From contig JALOMN010000089.1 of the NCBI GenBank assembly GCA_025455445.1, positions 1 to 6,617 on the forward strand: 6,617 nt of DNA, written 5' to 3'. Source of the stretch: Cyclobacteriaceae bacterium (lineage in GTDB: Bacteria; Bacteroidota; Bacteroidia; Cytophagales; Cyclobacteriaceae). Of the stretch, positions 6,003-6,617 are shown piece by piece (within the stretch, counting starts at the first letter, position 1; every line of letters starts with the position of its first letter). Below the pieces are notes generated by a model. It did no database searches. It had not been told where the DNA came from and saw only the letters and a program-made list of their open reading frames with translations. Position numbers and translations under genes: made by a program.

Positions 6003-6577
6003 TCAGCTATTTCCAATTCTTCCAACACAGAAGAAAGCGCATCAAAATCCTTAAGTCCAGGTTTCAGTTCATTGCTTCCAGTTATGTTGATACCGTCTGC
6101 CGGTAATGATAGCATTTCATTAAGAGATTGCTCCGCACTGTTAAATTCAATCAATACCTGAAAGTGCGTGCGCATGGAAGCAAGCAATGCTTGTTGATTC
6201 GGAGTATCATCCAACGTGACAATCAATTGGATGATTTTCTTTTTTTGAGCAAGCAGTTCCGATTCGGATTTGATCCAATCCGACAAGCGAATGGTCACCA
6301 TCCATTCTTTACCCGGTATTTCATTAATCCAACTTAATTGTGAATAGGAAATCTGGAGCGTGGATACTGAATAATCTGAAACTGGCATACTATTCTCAAG
6401 AGCTTCTGCTTCCAACACAAACTGCGGGCCTGTAACCCAGTCTGTAATTTCTTTAAACTTAACCGGATTTACTTTCTCAGCTGGAAAACTGAGCCAATCT
6501 ACACCCATACCCGCACAATAGCGTGCATCGCTCAAATTAGTGATGTTTCCGGCTTTTACTTTCGTTTTTAATGACAT
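5999..6577 (-). CDS. Phosphoribosylanthranilate isomerase (TrpF)-like protein, probably catalytically inactive
   Basis: The 192-residue product resembles TrpF, the (beta/alpha)8 isomerase of tryptophan synthesis, at both ends. The N-terminus, KVKAGNITNLSDARYCAGMG (6-25) followed by VDWLSF (26-31), mirrors TrpF's K-[IV]-C-G-[IL]-T-N-x-x-DA-x-x-A-x-x-GaD-x-xGF. The C-terminus, ADGINITGSNELKPG (160-174) followed by LKDFDALSSVLEEL (175-188), mirrors the last strand and helix (GVDVSSGVE-x-KPG-x-KD). The catalytic Cys of KxCG is absent: the aligned stretch reads VKAGNIT. The GGTG and GG phosphate-binding loops are also not recognisable, and the middle diverges strongly. It therefore probably does not isomerise phosphoribosylanthranilate; a binding or structural role, or an unknown reaction, is more likely. 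The frame is uninterrupted, so it does not look like a decaying pseudogene. ATG 6575-6577 fits the family start. The stop (TAA, 5999-6001) overlaps the convergent glycosyltransferase stop. Confidence 0.75.
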   Translation of the reverse strand: MSLKTKVKAGNITNLSDARYCAGMGVDWLSFPAEKVNPVKFKEITDWVTGPQFVLEAEALENSMPVSDYSVSTLQISYSQLSWINEIPGKEWMVTIRLSDWIKSESELLAQKKKIIQLIVTLDDTPNQQALLASMRTHFQVLIEFNSAEQSLNEMLSLPADGINITGSNELKPGLKDFDALSSVLEELEIAD

Positions 6578-6581
6578 GGCT

Positions 6582-6589
6582 CAAATATC
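6582..6589 (-). promoter_or_regulatory. Possible weak -7 element for the TrpF-like gene
   Basis: Read on the minus strand, GATATTTG matches TAnnTTTG at five of six defined positions. It ends 4 nt before the ATG, with TTTC about 19 nt upstream as a poor -33 box. The very short leader and imperfect match make this tentative. Confidence 0.25.
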
Positions 6590-6601
6590 AAAAAGAAAAA
6601 A

Positions 6602-6609
6602 TAACTTTG
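6602..6609 (+). promoter_or_regulatory. Possible -7 element reading rightward out of the window (TAACTTTG)
   Basis: A perfect TAnnTTTG match on the plus strand, followed by GAAATGAAA. The same TAACTTTGAAA string precedes the barrel gene at 1396. No clear -33 TTTG is seen upstream. It could serve a divergent gene beyond the window; the ATG at 6612-6614 may be that gene's start but cannot be verified. Confidence 0.3.
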
Positions 6610-6617
6610 AAATGAAA

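Noticed and set aside
6128..6337. 69-codon plus-strand open frame inside the TrpF-like gene
   Set aside because: It is the antisense shadow of a frame with clear family similarity and shows no features of its own.

Overview
The window looks like ordinary chromosome from a member of the Bacteroidota. Three things point there: promoter-like TAnnTTTG elements in front of genes, few clear Shine-Dalgarno sequences, and a PorT-type outer-membrane beta-barrel protein with its own promoter and terminator. The urocanate hydratase, which resembles the longer eukaryote-like branch, fits too. The genus cannot be fixed from this sequence. No insertion sequence, CRISPR array, tRNA, rRNA, prophage or toxin-antitoxin gene was seen.

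Layout from left to right. (1) 1-1192, plus strand: the C-terminal third of hutU (histidine degradation), followed after 3 nt by a small PlsC/LPLAT-type acyltransferase. (2) 1193-1427: a 235-nt spacer with no convincing gene, holding imperfect direct and inverted repeats and ending in a TAACTTTG promoter element. (3) 1428-2039: a secreted PorT-type barrel protein, closed by a perfect 10-bp hairpin with a T-run. (4) 2093-4081: a well-formed promoter, then folC (folate synthesis) and trmB (tRNA m7G46 methyltransferase), 12 nt apart and probably co-transcribed. (5) 4156-6002: an LpxH-like UDP-diacylglucosamine diphosphatase starting with GTG, overlapped by 4 nt by a GT-B-type glycosyltransferase; this is a likely two-gene envelope glycolipid cassette. 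(6) 5999-6577, minus strand: a TrpF (phosphoribosylanthranilate isomerase)-like protein that lacks the catalytic cysteine motif. Its stop codon overlaps that of the glycosyltransferase. (7) 6578-6617: an intergenic end with promoter-like elements on both strands and perhaps the first codons of another plus-strand gene.

Most genes are core metabolism, RNA modification or envelope functions. I do not see a clearly new system. The items most worth a second look are the degenerate TrpF-like protein and the translationally coupled diphosphatase-glycosyltransferase pair. The repeat-rich spacer at 1200-1380 comes after these.
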